Below, one piece after another: positions 17,801 to 25,439 of a DNA stretch of 64,000 bases. The translations under genes and the position numbers were made by a program. The DNA lies in assembly GCF_030409795.1 (NCBI RefSeq), contig NZ_JAUFQN010000019.1, positions 1 to 64,000 on the forward strand, read 5' to 3'. This DNA is from Flavobacterium paronense (GTDB taxonomy: Bacteria > Bacteroidota > Bacteroidia > Flavobacteriales > Flavobacteriaceae). How positions within the stretch are numbered: position 1 is the stretch's first letter; each line of letters opens with the position of its first letter. Below the pieces are notes generated by a model. It saw nothing but the letters and a program-made list of their open reading frames with translations, was not told the DNA's origin and ran no database searches.

Positions 17801-20483
17801 TGGTCATGCTACAGGAACAAAAGTATATATAGACGAACCTTATTGGTCAGCAGAGGCCAGAACCGGCACAGGCGAATCGGCCACAATGCTACGGTTTTCT
17901 ACCGATAAAACTAACTATGCCGTTGGAGATAAAGCTAAAATATTCTTCCCGTCAAGCGAAGGCGGCAGAGCCTTGATTTCTATCGAAAACGGAACTAAAG
18001 TAGTGAAAACGCTTTGGGCTAAAACCAAAAAAGGAGAAACCACAGTTGAGCTGCCAATTACAGGTGAAATGGCTCCGAATGTCTATATCAATATTTCATT
18101 ATTGCAACCACATGCTTCAACCAAAAACGATTCGCCAATCAGAATGTACGGCATTGTTCCGATTGAAGTGGTAGATAAAAACACAGTGCTTGAACCACAA
18201 CTTACGATGCCTGATGTGCTTCGTCCGGAGCAAACAGTGAATGTAAAAGTTTCCGAAAAACACGGCAAGAAAATGACTTATACTATAGCAGTTGTCGATG
18301 AAGGATTGTTAGATTTAACACGTTTCAAAACCCCAAATGCCTGGGATAGTTTCTACACCCGTGAGGCTTTGGGTGTTCGAACCTGGGATATTTATGATGA
18401 GGTGATTGGCGCTTATGGCGGAAAAGTAAATCAGGTTTTCAGTATTGGTGGTGATGCAGAAGCTGGTGGCGGAAAAGCTAAAAAAGCGAATCGTTTCAAA
18501 CCAGTTGTACTCTATTATGGTCCGTTTGAATTGGATAAAGGCGAAAGCAAAATCACTAAAATAACCTTACCAAAATACATTGGCTCAGTCCGAACTATGG
18601 TTGTTGCTGCTGATGCAGAAACCAGTGCCTACGGAATGGCAGAAAAAGCCACGCAGGTTAGAAGTCCGTTAATGGTTTTGGCTTCATTACCAAGAAAAAT
18701 TTCTCCTTCCGAAAAAGTGACTATTCCGGTTACCTTGTTTGCAACAGAGAAAAACATCAAAAATGTAACACTTCAAATCAAATCAAATAGCGCCGTTAAA
18801 GTGGTTGGAAGTAGTACTCAAAAAGTAACTTTCACTGAGCCTGACGAGAAAATGGCTTACTTCAATTTAGAAGTGGGAAGTATTACAGGAATTGGTAAAA
18901 TAGATATTATTGCGACTTCCGGAAAAGAAAAATCAACCTATTCGGTAGAAATTGATGTGACCAATCCGAATCCGGTGACCAATGCGTATTCCGATATTGT
19001 GATTGAACCAAACAGTTCCAAAACAATTACATGGAAAACCTTTGGCGTAACAGGAAGCAATAAAGCTGGCATAGAAGTATCATCGGTGCCAACAGTAGAT
19101 TTCGGGCGACGATTGAATTATTTAATTCAGTATCCGCATGGTTGTGTGGAGCAAACTACTTCGGCTGTTTTCCCTCAATTGTATCTTACCGATATAATGG
19201 ATTTAGATGCCGTTCGCAAACAAAATATTCAGCAAAATGTTACTATTGGCATCCAAAAATTAGGGAATTTCCAATTGCCAAATGGTGGTTTCTCTTATTG
19301 GCAGGGAATGACTGAAGCCGATGATTGGGGAAGTTCTTATGCTGGACATTTCCTGATTGAAGCTGAGAAAAAAGGGTACGTATTGCCTATAAGTTTCAAA
19401 TCTAAATGGATTTCTTACCAAGGCAAAATGGCAAAACAATGGCGTTTCGAAAAACAATATTACAACGATATGGCACAGGCTTACCGATTGTATACACTAG
19501 CATTAGCAGGTTTCCCTGATTTAGCTTCAATGAACAGATTGCGAGAAACGGTTGGAATTTCTAATGAAAGTAAACTGCGATTAGCAGCGACTTATGCATT
19601 GATAAAGCAAAATGCGGCCGGAATGGCATTGTTGAGTAAATCCTTTATCGATGAGCAAAATTTCAACGATGATTATTACTACTATTACTATGGTTCAGCC
19701 GATAGAAATAGAGCCATGGCATTAGAAACTTTGATTTTATTGGGACAAAAACAGCAAGCATTTGCCATGGCAACTAAATTAGCCAAGAACATGTCAAGCG
19801 ACAAATGGATGAGCACACAAACTACGGCTTATGGTTTGTATGCGATGTCAAAATTTGCTAAATCCAATGGCAGCAAAGGCGTTTCGGTTCAATATACTAA
19901 TGGAGGAAAACCAGTAATTATCAATACAAACAAAACGGTTGCCCAAAGAAATTTGGTGGTGAAAAATGGCGGAAATGCGATTACAATTAAGAACAACAAA
20001 AATAACACACTTTTTGTTCGTGTCTTGAACAGCGGAATCTTACCAGTTGGAAGCGAAAAAGTGATATCCAATAATTTGTCTGCCAGCGTGGTTTTCAAAG
20101 ACCGAAAAGGGAAAGCTATTTCGGTTACAAAAATCGCTCAGGGAACTGAATTCTATGCCGAAGTTACATTGACTAACCGCAAAAATGAATGGGTTGAAAA
20201 TGTTGCCTTGTCACAAATTCTGCCTTCCGGATTTGAAATTGTAAACACACGTTATACTGATTTTGGTGATGCAACTAGCAATATTGCTGATTACATCGAT
20301 ATTCGTGATGACAGAGCCAATTATTATTTCGGTTTGAAAGCCAACGAAACTCGAAAATTCAAAATCTTGCTGAATGCTTCTTATTTGGGTAAATATTATT
20401 TACCTGGATTACAATGTGAGGCGATGTATGATAATGATTTCTTGGCAAGAACTAAAGGGCAATGGGTGGAAGTGGTAAAATAA
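14808..20483 (+). CDS. Alpha-2-macroglobulin family lipoprotein (YfhM-like)
   Basis: A 1891-residue bacterial alpha-2-macroglobulin. The signal peptide ends in a lipobox (FLLQSC, lipidated Cys19), so the protein is probably anchored in the outer or inner membrane facing the periplasm. N-terminal MG-like domains are followed by the MG2/bait regions (YLYGERGVWRPGDTMYLSF) and the thioester domain with the intact GCVEQ motif (Cys1446, Gln1449). The thioester traps attacking proteases covalently. An acidic, Tyr-rich insertion (about residues 500-540) is unusual. pbpC follows directly. This pairing is known in many bacteria and is thought to couple protease trapping with cell-wall repair after envelope breach. 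Confidence 0.92.
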   Translation: MKTNKIFGLFVAIFLLQSCTKKSASDFDSDYALYKDYITGFSSGFISVNSDFRVQLAFNKSDWKPNQELDEDLFDISPSVSGKVVALSSNTIAFIPKEKLDQNTLYQITLHLSDITNKVPKELKDFKFSVKTIKQDFIVNTQDLQSYSKDWYYLNGTLKTADNLSFEEAQKIIEATQNDKDLKIKFDKATSTNTEFKFMIDSIQRFETDSKIKIAWDGDDVDIDQKGKAEVLIPGKNQFKVLTIQVGDTNNQSVLINFSDPLKKDQDFKGLVSIENTSNLKFSTMGNVLKVFYDKDPVKSKVDNGASNQSVAVEAVVDTTAVTVDTTATVTDEPEITQVAAAIEQSFTGSKLVEVFQGIESIDGYKMKNNYSEKLMFDQIKPGVKLLKSGTILPSSNNLKINFEAANLNAVDVKIYKIYKNNIMQFLQDNEINGTRNLRQVSQAVAKSTIELKQNNLLDYTKWNTYSLDISKIIKPEPGAIYRVEFSYKKKYSLYKCETSTATSEDNSESEDAEEENEDDVNYSGNDYDDYYYERDYDWRESEDPCTDYYYYNTKIGTNVLATDLGVIAKRGTDKSVVIAVSNIVSTDAISGACVDLYNFQQQKIATSSTDGDGMASFQLEKLAYFAIVTKGDQSTYVKLDDELSLSVSNFDVSGETLQKGLKGYLYGERGVWRPGDTMYLSFILNDNANKLPASHPVKLKLNDPHGKTVYQSVQKLNELNHYKFVVPTQDSAPTGNWEAVVSIGGARFYKSIKIETIKPNRLKIKNSFNEPILSASKNNVNNIQVLWLHGAVGKDLKTEVQAKFFQQSTTFKGYDKYTFDDPTRSFSTEEVNIFSGKVDGNGRASIPIKPNIQGQAPGMLRAAFITKVYESGGDVSTDVASTTYSPYKSYVGVKSPEPNKYGMIETGKNNRFDIVTVGENGKPKSVKNLEVRVYKLQSRWWWDASNDDLSNYNTSNSTIAYKNFVVSTDFSGKTNISFSVRNEEWGNYLIRVSDPIDGHATGTKVYIDEPYWSAEARTGTGESATMLRFSTDKTNYAVGDKAKIFFPSSEGGRALISIENGTKVVKTLWAKTKKGETTVELPITGEMAPNVYINISLLQPHASTKNDSPIRMYGIVPIEVVDKNTVLEPQLTMPDVLRPEQTVNVKVSEKHGKKMTYTIAVVDEGLLDLTRFKTPNAWDSFYTREALGVRTWDIYDEVIGAYGGKVNQVFSIGGDAEAGGGKAKKANRFKPVVLYYGPFELDKGESKITKITLPKYIGSVRTMVVAADAETSAYGMAEKATQVRSPLMVLASLPRKISPSEKVTIPVTLFATEKNIKNVTLQIKSNSAVKVVGSSTQKVTFTEPDEKMAYFNLEVGSITGIGKIDIIATSGKEKSTYSVEIDVTNPNPVTNAYSDIVIEPNSSKTITWKTFGVTGSNKAGIEVSSVPTVDFGRRLNYLIQYPHGCVEQTTSAVFPQLYLTDIMDLDAVRKQNIQQNVTIGIQKLGNFQLPNGGFSYWQGMTEADDWGSSYAGHFLIEAEKKGYVLPISFKSKWISYQGKMAKQWRFEKQYYNDMAQAYRLYTLALAGFPDLASMNRLRETVGISNESKLRLAATYALIKQNAAGMALLSKSFIDEQNFNDDYYYYYYGSADRNRAMALETLILLGQKQQAFAMATKLAKNMSSDKWMSTQTTAYGLYAMSKFAKSNGSKGVSVQYTNGGKPVIINTNKTVAQRNLVVKNGGNAITIKNNKNNTLFVRVLNSGILPVGSEKVISNNLSASVVFKDRKGKAISVTKIAQGTEFYAEVTLTNRKNEWVENVALSQILPSGFEIVNTRYTDFGDATSNIADYIDIRDDRANYYFGLKANETRKFKILLNASYLGKYYLPGLQCEAMYDNDFLARTKGQWVEVVK

Positions 20484-20487
20484 ATTT

Positions 20488-20520
20488 ACACCTGACAGGT
20501 TTTTAAAACCTGTCAGGTGT
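20488..20520. terminator. Perfect palindrome between A2M gene and pbpC
   Basis: ACACCTGACAGGTTTT and AAAACCTGTCAGGTGT form a 16-bp perfect inverted repeat with almost no loop, five bases after the A2M stop. It could act as a terminator or as a stabilising hairpin. It contains a GTG (20517) in frame with pbpC, which is why I do not use that GTG as the start. Confidence 0.6.
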
Positions 20521-20534
20521 TTAATTCCATAAAC

Positions 20535-22910
20535 GTGAAAACAAAACTTAAAGCGTTTTTCCAACGCTTCTTCAATTATATCAAGCGCAACCCAAAGAAG
20601 TCTGCTATCGTAGCCATTTTGCTGATAGTATATTACTTTTCGTTACCGCGCACCCTTTTCGAAGAACCCTATTCCACCGTTATCGAAAGCAGCGATGGCG
20701 AGTTGTTAGCTGCCAAAATAGCCCGCGATGGGCAATGGCGTTTTCCTGCAAAAGACAGCGTTCCCGATAAGTTCAAAAAATGTATTGTTTATTTTGAAGA
20801 CGAACATTTTTACTATCATCCCGGCTTTAATCCTGTGGCGATGTTCAAAGCATTTCAGCAAAACAGAAGCGCCGGAAAAGTAGTTCGTGGCGGAAGTACC
20901 TTAACACAACAGGTCATTCGGTTATCGCGCAAGAATAAAAAGCGAACTTACTTTGAAAAAGGAATTGAAATGATTTTGGCAACCCGATTGGAATTGCGTT
21001 ATTCCAAAGAAAAAATCCTCGAATTATATGCAGCGCATGCCCCTTTTGGTGGAAATGTGGTTGGGTTAGAGATGGCTTCTTGGCGTTATTTCGGAGTGCA
21101 ATCGCATCAATTGTCGTGGGCAGAAAGTGCGACTTTGGCAGTGTTGCCCAATGCACCGAGCTTGATTTATCCGGGAAAGAATCAAATCAAATTGCTCAGA
21201 AAACGCAATGGATTGCTGTTGAAATTATACAATGAAAAAATCATTGATAAGCTTACGTATCAATTGTCGATTACGGAACCTTTGCCGCAAAAACCCTATT
21301 TAGTTCCGCAGATCGCGCCTCATTTATTGCAGCGCGTAGCCAAAACCGATGAAGGCAAACGCATCAAAACTACGATTGATGTTTCATTACAAAATCGCGT
21401 GAACCAAATTGCCACTCAATATTATAATCAGTACAAACAAAACGAAGTGCATAATCTCGCTGTGATTGTTATCGATATTCAAAACCGAAATATCATCAGC
21501 TATGTTGGGAATTCGCCAACGGATAAAGATCACGACAAAGATGTTGATGTTATTGGTGCGCCAAGAAGTACAGGTAGTATTTTAAAGCCGCTTTTGTTTG
21601 CTTCGATGCTCGATGAAGGCGAGATTTTACCCAATACGTTGGTTGCAGATATTCCAACACAGATTTCAGGCTATACACCTGAGAATTTTAACCATTCTTT
21701 TGACGGAGCAGTTCCGGCTCAAAGAGCTTTATCGCGTTCGTTAAATATTCCGGCGGTGTTGATGTTGCAGGAACATGGCGTTAATAATTTTTATGAATTG
21801 TTGCAAAAATTCAAACTCAAAAATATAAATAAGCATCCTGATCATTATGGTTTGTCGCTGATTTTGGGTGGAGCCGAAAGCAATCTTTGGGATTTGTGCC
21901 GAACCTATGCAAATTTGTCGTCAACCATAAATTACTTCAATGCTTCCGATGGAAAATACAGAACCAAAGAGTTTACCGAACTCAATTATGTCAGCGGATT
22001 TGAGCAGGATTATGGCGAAGAAAGTTATCAGAAAACAATCTTGGGTGCAGGTTCAATTTTCCTGACCTATAATGCCATGAAAGAAGTGAATCGTCCAGAA
22101 GGCGATGAAGCTTGGAAGTTTTACGACTCTTCATTAGAACTAGCCTGGAAAACCGGAACAAGTTTTGGGAATCGCGATGCCTGGGCAATCGGTACCAATT
22201 CCCGTTATGTAGTTGGCGTTTGGGTTGGAAATGCCAACGGAGAAGGAAGGCCCGAGTTGACCGGAGTAGGAAGTGCAGCTCCAATTTTGTTTGATGTTTT
22301 CAATTTGCTTCCGCGAAAAAAATGGTTCCAAACGCCGTTAAACGATTTGCAATATGCTGATGTTTGTGCGTTGAGTGGTCATTTGGCACAGGATGATTGT
22401 ACGAAAATCAGACAATTAGTTCCCAGAAAAGGAATGAAAACTTCGGTTTGCGCTTATCATAAGTTGGTGCATTTAGATAAGACAGAGCAATATCGCGTAA
22501 ACAGCAGCTGTGAAAGTGTAGACAATATCGTTTCCAAAAAGTGGTTTGTCTTGCCGCCGGTTATGGAATGGTATTATAAAAGTCTGCATATAGATTACAA
22601 ACCTTTACCTCCTTTTAGAGACGATTGCCAGCAAAACCAACAGGCATCCATGGATTTTATTTATCCGAAAACGAACAGTAAAATTTATCTAGTTAAGGAT
22701 TTTAACAGCAAGATTCAGCCGGTGATTTTAAAAGTGGCGCACTCCAACAAAGAAGCGAAGTTGTATTGGTATGTTGATAATGTCTACAAAGGCACCACTC
22801 AAACCTTTCACGAAATGCAAATTGAAGCCGAAACGGGAATTCATTACATTACCGTGGAAGATGAATATGGGAATGATATTAGGAGGAAGATTGAGATTAT
22901 AAAGGATTAG
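20535..22910 (+). CDS. pbpC: Penicillin-binding protein 1C
   Basis: A bifunctional peptidoglycan synthase. After a short cytoplasmic tail and one membrane helix (AIVAILLIVYYFSL, about residues 24-37) comes a GT51 glycosyltransferase domain (EDEHFYYHPGFNP, RGGSTLTQQVIRLSRK). The transpeptidase domain has the SxxK motif SILK, the SxN motif SLN and the KTG motif (AWKTGTSFGNRDAW). The last about 90 residues form the PBP1C-specific C-terminal beta domain. The start is taken as GTG at 20535 (VKTKLKAFFQRFF); GTG 20517 lies in the upstream palindrome. It belongs with the preceding alpha-2-macroglobulin gene. The stop codon TAG is immediately followed by the TAGCCC end of a dispersed repeat. Confidence 0.93.
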   Translation: MKTKLKAFFQRFFNYIKRNPKKSAIVAILLIVYYFSLPRTLFEEPYSTVIESSDGELLAAKIARDGQWRFPAKDSVPDKFKKCIVYFEDEHFYYHPGFNPVAMFKAFQQNRSAGKVVRGGSTLTQQVIRLSRKNKKRTYFEKGIEMILATRLELRYSKEKILELYAAHAPFGGNVVGLEMASWRYFGVQSHQLSWAESATLAVLPNAPSLIYPGKNQIKLLRKRNGLLLKLYNEKIIDKLTYQLSITEPLPQKPYLVPQIAPHLLQRVAKTDEGKRIKTTIDVSLQNRVNQIATQYYNQYKQNEVHNLAVIVIDIQNRNIISYVGNSPTDKDHDKDVDVIGAPRSTGSILKPLLFASMLDEGEILPNTLVADIPTQISGYTPENFNHSFDGAVPAQRALSRSLNIPAVLMLQEHGVNNFYELLQKFKLKNINKHPDHYGLSLILGGAESNLWDLCRTYANLSSTINYFNASDGKYRTKEFTELNYVSGFEQDYGEESYQKTILGAGSIFLTYNAMKEVNRPEGDEAWKFYDSSLELAWKTGTSFGNRDAWAIGTNSRYVVGVWVGNANGEGRPELTGVGSAAPILFDVFNLLPRKKWFQTPLNDLQYADVCALSGHLAQDDCTKIRQLVPRKGMKTSVCAYHKLVHLDKTEQYRVNSSCESVDNIVSKKWFVLPPVMEWYYKSLHIDYKPLPPFRDDCQQNQQASMDFIYPKTNSKIYLVKDFNSKIQPVILKVAHSNKEAKLYWYVDNVYKGTTQTFHEMQIEAETGIHYITVEDEYGNDIRRKIEIIKD

Positions 22911-22913
22911 CCC

Positions 22914-23017
22914 TAGCCCGGATTGCAACGTAAATCCTTTTTAAGGATTGCCCTGAAGAACAGCGCAAGGGAAATACAATCCTTAAAAAGATTGCAGTGG
23001 AAAGCCGGAATAGCTTC
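22914..23017 (+). repeat. Dispersed composite palindromic element
   Basis: The left end is TAGCCCGGATTGCAACG and then TAAATCCTTTTT. The centre is a 13-bp perfect stem (22938-22950 with 22977-22989) with an inner CCCT/AGGG pairing. The right end is AAAAAGATTGCAGTGGAAAG then CCGGAATAGCTTC. The ends match the element at 8111-8216 (reverse complement) and the half copy at 5484-5518; the centres are unrelated. It sits just after the pbpC stop. Confidence 0.7.
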
Positions 23018-23027
23018 AAAAAAACAC

Positions 23028-23063
23028 AAAAAAACCGCCAATCTCACGAAAGGCGGTTTTTAT
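23028..23063. terminator. Bidirectional terminator between pbpC and rng
   Basis: The stem AAAACCGCC/GGCGGTTTT has a 12-base loop with A-rich and T-rich flanks, located between convergent pbpC and rng. Confidence 0.8.
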
Positions 23064-24608
23064 TTATTGTTTGATTTCCTTTCCTTCACCATCGAAGAAT
23101 TGGTACTCAAAATACGTGTAAGCGTCACGAGGTATGATTTTCACCCACTTTTTATGTTCAAAAAACCATTTTGAACGTAATGATGGAAAACCTTTGGTAA
23201 GGTATGCTGCCACAAAAGGATGCACATTAAGTGTCACTTTTTTATGGTCTTTAATTATTTTTTCAAGAGAAAAAGCAATCTTGTCAATAATCTGGATTGG
23301 CGCATCGATGTCGCTTGTCAAATTATTTGGATTTTCTTCCCTTGTTTCAATATTTACTTCTGGTCTTACCCGTTGTCGTGTAATTTGAACTAATCCAAAT
23401 TTACTTGGCGGTAAGATTTTGTGTTTGGCTTTATCATCGCTCATTTCTTCTCTAAGGAAGTTGAACAACACTTGGCGATTGTCTGGATCTTTCATATCGA
23501 TAAAATCGACTACGATGATTCCGCCCATATCTCGCAATCGTAATTGTCTTGCGATTTCTGCTGCTGCGATCATATTTACTTCCAAAGCAGTATCTTCTTG
23601 GTTGTTGGCTTTGTTAGAACGGTTTCCGCTATTCACGTCAATAACGTGTAGGGCTTCGGTGTGTTCTATAATTAAATAGGCACCTTTGCTCATAGAAACA
23701 GTTCGGCCAAAAGAAGTCTTTATTTGTCGCTCAATATGATATTTTTCAAACAATGGCGTGTCTTTCGATTGATAAAACTTAACAATTTTTTGTTTGTCCG
23801 GAGCTATTTCGGCTAAATAGTCCTTTGTTTCTTGGTACAACTCTTCATCATCAATTTGAATACTGGTAAAAGTATCGTTGAATACATCTCTAAGTATCGA
23901 AGAAGCTTTATTTAGCTCTCCCAACACTTTGGATGGATGATGTGCAGTTGGTAATTTTTTACTCATTGCAGTCCATCTATTCATTAAGTTCTGCAAATCT
24001 TTTTCTAACTCGGCTATGTTTTTGCCTTCGGCTACTGTTCGCACAATAACGCCAAAACCCCTTTGTTTGATAGATTGTACAAGTTTTTTAAGACGGTCTT
24101 TTTCTTCTTTCGATTCTATTTTTTGTGAAACAGAAACGCGATCCGAAAAAGGCACTAAAACTAAAAAGCGTCCGGCGAAGGAAAGCTCACAGCTTATTCT
24201 CGGACCTTTTGTAGAAATAGGTTCTTTTACTACTTGTACTAATATTGACTGATTGGCGTTCAGTATGTCTGCAACTGCACCATCTTTGTCAATTTCTTTC
24301 TCAAACTGGAAGTTTTTTAGGGAGAAATCTTTTAGTTTACCTGCGCTTACAAGTTTTATGAATTTCAGATAAGAAGCGAAACTTGGACCCAAATCGTGAT
24401 AATGTAAAAAGGCATCTTTTTCGTAGCCTACATTTACAAAAGCAGCGTTCAATCCGGCAACGGGTTTCCTTATTTTGGCAATAAAAATATCGCCAACCTG
24501 GAAGTTGCTTGTTTCCTCTTCTTTGTGTAATTCAATTAGTTTTCCATCTTTTAATAAGGCAAAATCTACAGCGTCAGCACTAGATCTAATGATTAGTTCT
24601 TTATTCAC
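23064..24608 (-). CDS. rng: Ribonuclease G (RNase E/G family)
   Basis: A 514-residue endoribonuclease of the RNase E/G family, acting in rRNA maturation and mRNA turnover. The N-terminus (MNKELIIRSSADAVDFALLKDG) leads into an S1-like RNA-binding domain (VGDIFIAKIRKPVAGLNAAFV). The catalytic core contains HVIDVNSG and GGIIVVDFIDMKD with the metal-binding aspartates, and KFGLVQITRQRVRP. The length matches RNase G; the long C-terminal scaffold of RNase E is absent. On the same strand upstream lie the 30-residue basic protein gene and the HU gene, separated by about 280 bases of repeat-rich DNA. Confidence 0.93.
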   Translation of the reverse strand: MNKELIIRSSADAVDFALLKDGKLIELHKEEETSNFQVGDIFIAKIRKPVAGLNAAFVNVGYEKDAFLHYHDLGPSFASYLKFIKLVSAGKLKDFSLKNFQFEKEIDKDGAVADILNANQSILVQVVKEPISTKGPRISCELSFAGRFLVLVPFSDRVSVSQKIESKEEKDRLKKLVQSIKQRGFGVIVRTVAEGKNIAELEKDLQNLMNRWTAMSKKLPTAHHPSKVLGELNKASSILRDVFNDTFTSIQIDDEELYQETKDYLAEIAPDKQKIVKFYQSKDTPLFEKYHIERQIKTSFGRTVSMSKGAYLIIEHTEALHVIDVNSGNRSNKANNQEDTALEVNMIAAAEIARQLRLRDMGGIIVVDFIDMKDPDNRQVLFNFLREEMSDDKAKHKILPPSKFGLVQITRQRVRPEVNIETREENPNNLTSDIDAPIQIIDKIAFSLEKIIKDHKKVTLNVHPFVAAYLTKGFPSLRSKWFFEHKKWVKIIPRDAYTYFEYQFFDGEGKEIKQ

Positions 24609-24634
24609 TTTGTAAATTTTTATCCAAACTATTA

Positions 24635-24840
24635 GTTTGCAGTTTACGGTTTACAGTTTACAGTTTTTCAACTCATAACTCATAACTCATAACTCATAAC
24701 TGAATTGTAAGGATGGATTAAACATTTTAAACAGGTATTGTTTACCCGGTGAAGTTAGATTGTTAGAGTATTAGATTCTTAGATTATTAGATAAAAGCTC
24801 TAATTTTCTAAGTCGTCTAAGTCGTCTAAAAGGTCTAATC
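24635..24840. repeat. Short tandem and inverted word repeats
   Basis: Non-coding stretch between rng and the small basic protein gene. It holds GTTTAC(A/G)-type 7-mers (24635-24667), four exact ACTCATA units (24671-24698), and a run of TTAGATT/CTAAGTCGT words (24746-24840) that form loose inverted repeats. This kind of repeated vocabulary is common between Flavobacterium genes. A similar TCTAAAAA run occurs at 57941-57980. Confidence 0.55.
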
Positions 24841-24862
24841 TTCCATTTCAATGAACGTTTTC

Positions 24863-24895
24863 TAAAAAAAGAAAAGTAGTTTAAAACTACTTTTT
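24863..24895 (-). terminator. Terminator overlapping the end of the small basic protein gene
   Basis: AAAAGTAG and CTACTTTT arms pair across a short A/T loop, and the minus-strand transcript then runs into CTTTTTTTAG. The stem includes the TAG stop codon of the 30-residue gene. Confidence 0.7.
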
Positions 24896-24979
24896 CTTTT
24901 TGTGTCGGTTAGCTCTCGCACGTTTTTTACGTTTGTGCGTTGCTACCTTATGTCTCTTTCTTTTTTTACCACTTGGCAT
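24887..24979 (-). CDS. 30-residue highly basic protein, probably ribosome-associated
   Basis: Translating the minus strand from the ATG at 24979 gives MPSGKKRKRHKVATHKRKKR followed by ARANRHKKKK and a TAG stop. More than half of the residues are Lys, Arg or His. It is too short for usual gene callers. Its clean terminator and its place between HU and RNase G support a real gene, and I recall very similar short proteins at this position in other Bacteroidota. The composition is that of very small ribosomal proteins (like Thx or bL36-sized proteins). Identity with a named ribosomal protein, for example the Bacteroidota-specific bL38, is only a possibility. Confidence 0.7.
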   Translation of the reverse strand: MPSGKKRKRHKVATHKRKKRARANRHKKKK

Positions 24980-25010
24980 AGTGAAGATTTTTGGTGATTA
25001 ATAAATAAAT

Positions 25011-25304
25011 TTATACTGCTACTTCAGTATTAGTTTTTATTGCTTCTACAAATACTTTTGCAGGTTTGAATGCAGGTATATTGTGAGCAGGTATTTTAAT
25101 GGTTGTATTTTTAGAAATGTTTCTACCAGTTTTTTCAGCTCTAGTTTTGATAATAAAACTACCAAAACCTCTTAAATAAACATTGTCTCCAGTTTCTAAA
25201 GAAGTTTTTACTTCTTCCATAAACGCTTCAACTACTGCTTGAACATCTCCTTTTTCAAGTCCTTTTCTTTCTGAAATCTTTGCTACGATATCTGCTTTCG
25301 TCAT
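25011..25304 (-). CDS. hup: HU/IHF family DNA-binding protein
   Basis: A 97-residue nucleoid protein. It has the HU pattern MTKADIVAKISERKG, the helical dimer region (VVEAFMEEVKTSLETGDNVYLRGFGSFI) and the DNA-binding arm (KTTIKIPAHNIPAFKPAK-like block, with the intercalating Pro). A clear promoter lies upstream (25349-25380). The 30-residue basic protein gene follows 31 bases downstream and may be co-transcribed. Confidence 0.93.
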   Translation of the reverse strand: MTKADIVAKISERKGLEKGDVQAVVEAFMEEVKTSLETGDNVYLRGFGSFIIKTRAEKTGRNISKNTTIKIPAHNIPAFKPAKVFVEAIKTNTEVAV

Positions 25305-25348
25305 TTTCTTTCGTATTTAATATTAATTATGTGATTTTTTTGAGGTTG

Positions 25349-25380
25349 CAAATATATGAATAATAAAAACAATATTTCAA
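25349..25380 (-). promoter_or_regulatory. Bacteroidota-type promoter of the HU gene
   Basis: On the minus strand a TTG (plus 25378-25380) is followed by 21 bases and TATATTTG (plus 25349-25356). This matches the TTG / TAnnTTTG promoter of Flavobacterium, 45 bases before the HU start codon. Confidence 0.6.
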
Positions 25381-25439
25381 GCATAATCTATTAAAATTTA
25401 ATAACATAAAGATTTATTTTTGCTAACCATAATTTAACT

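Noticed and set aside
20517..20534. GTG at 20517 as start of pbpC
   Set aside because: It lies inside the 16-bp palindrome; GTG 20535 gives the expected cytoplasmic tail (VKTKLKAFF).
22112..22331. Short frames within pbpC on both strands
   Set aside because: They are fully inside a well-supported gene and show no conserved features.
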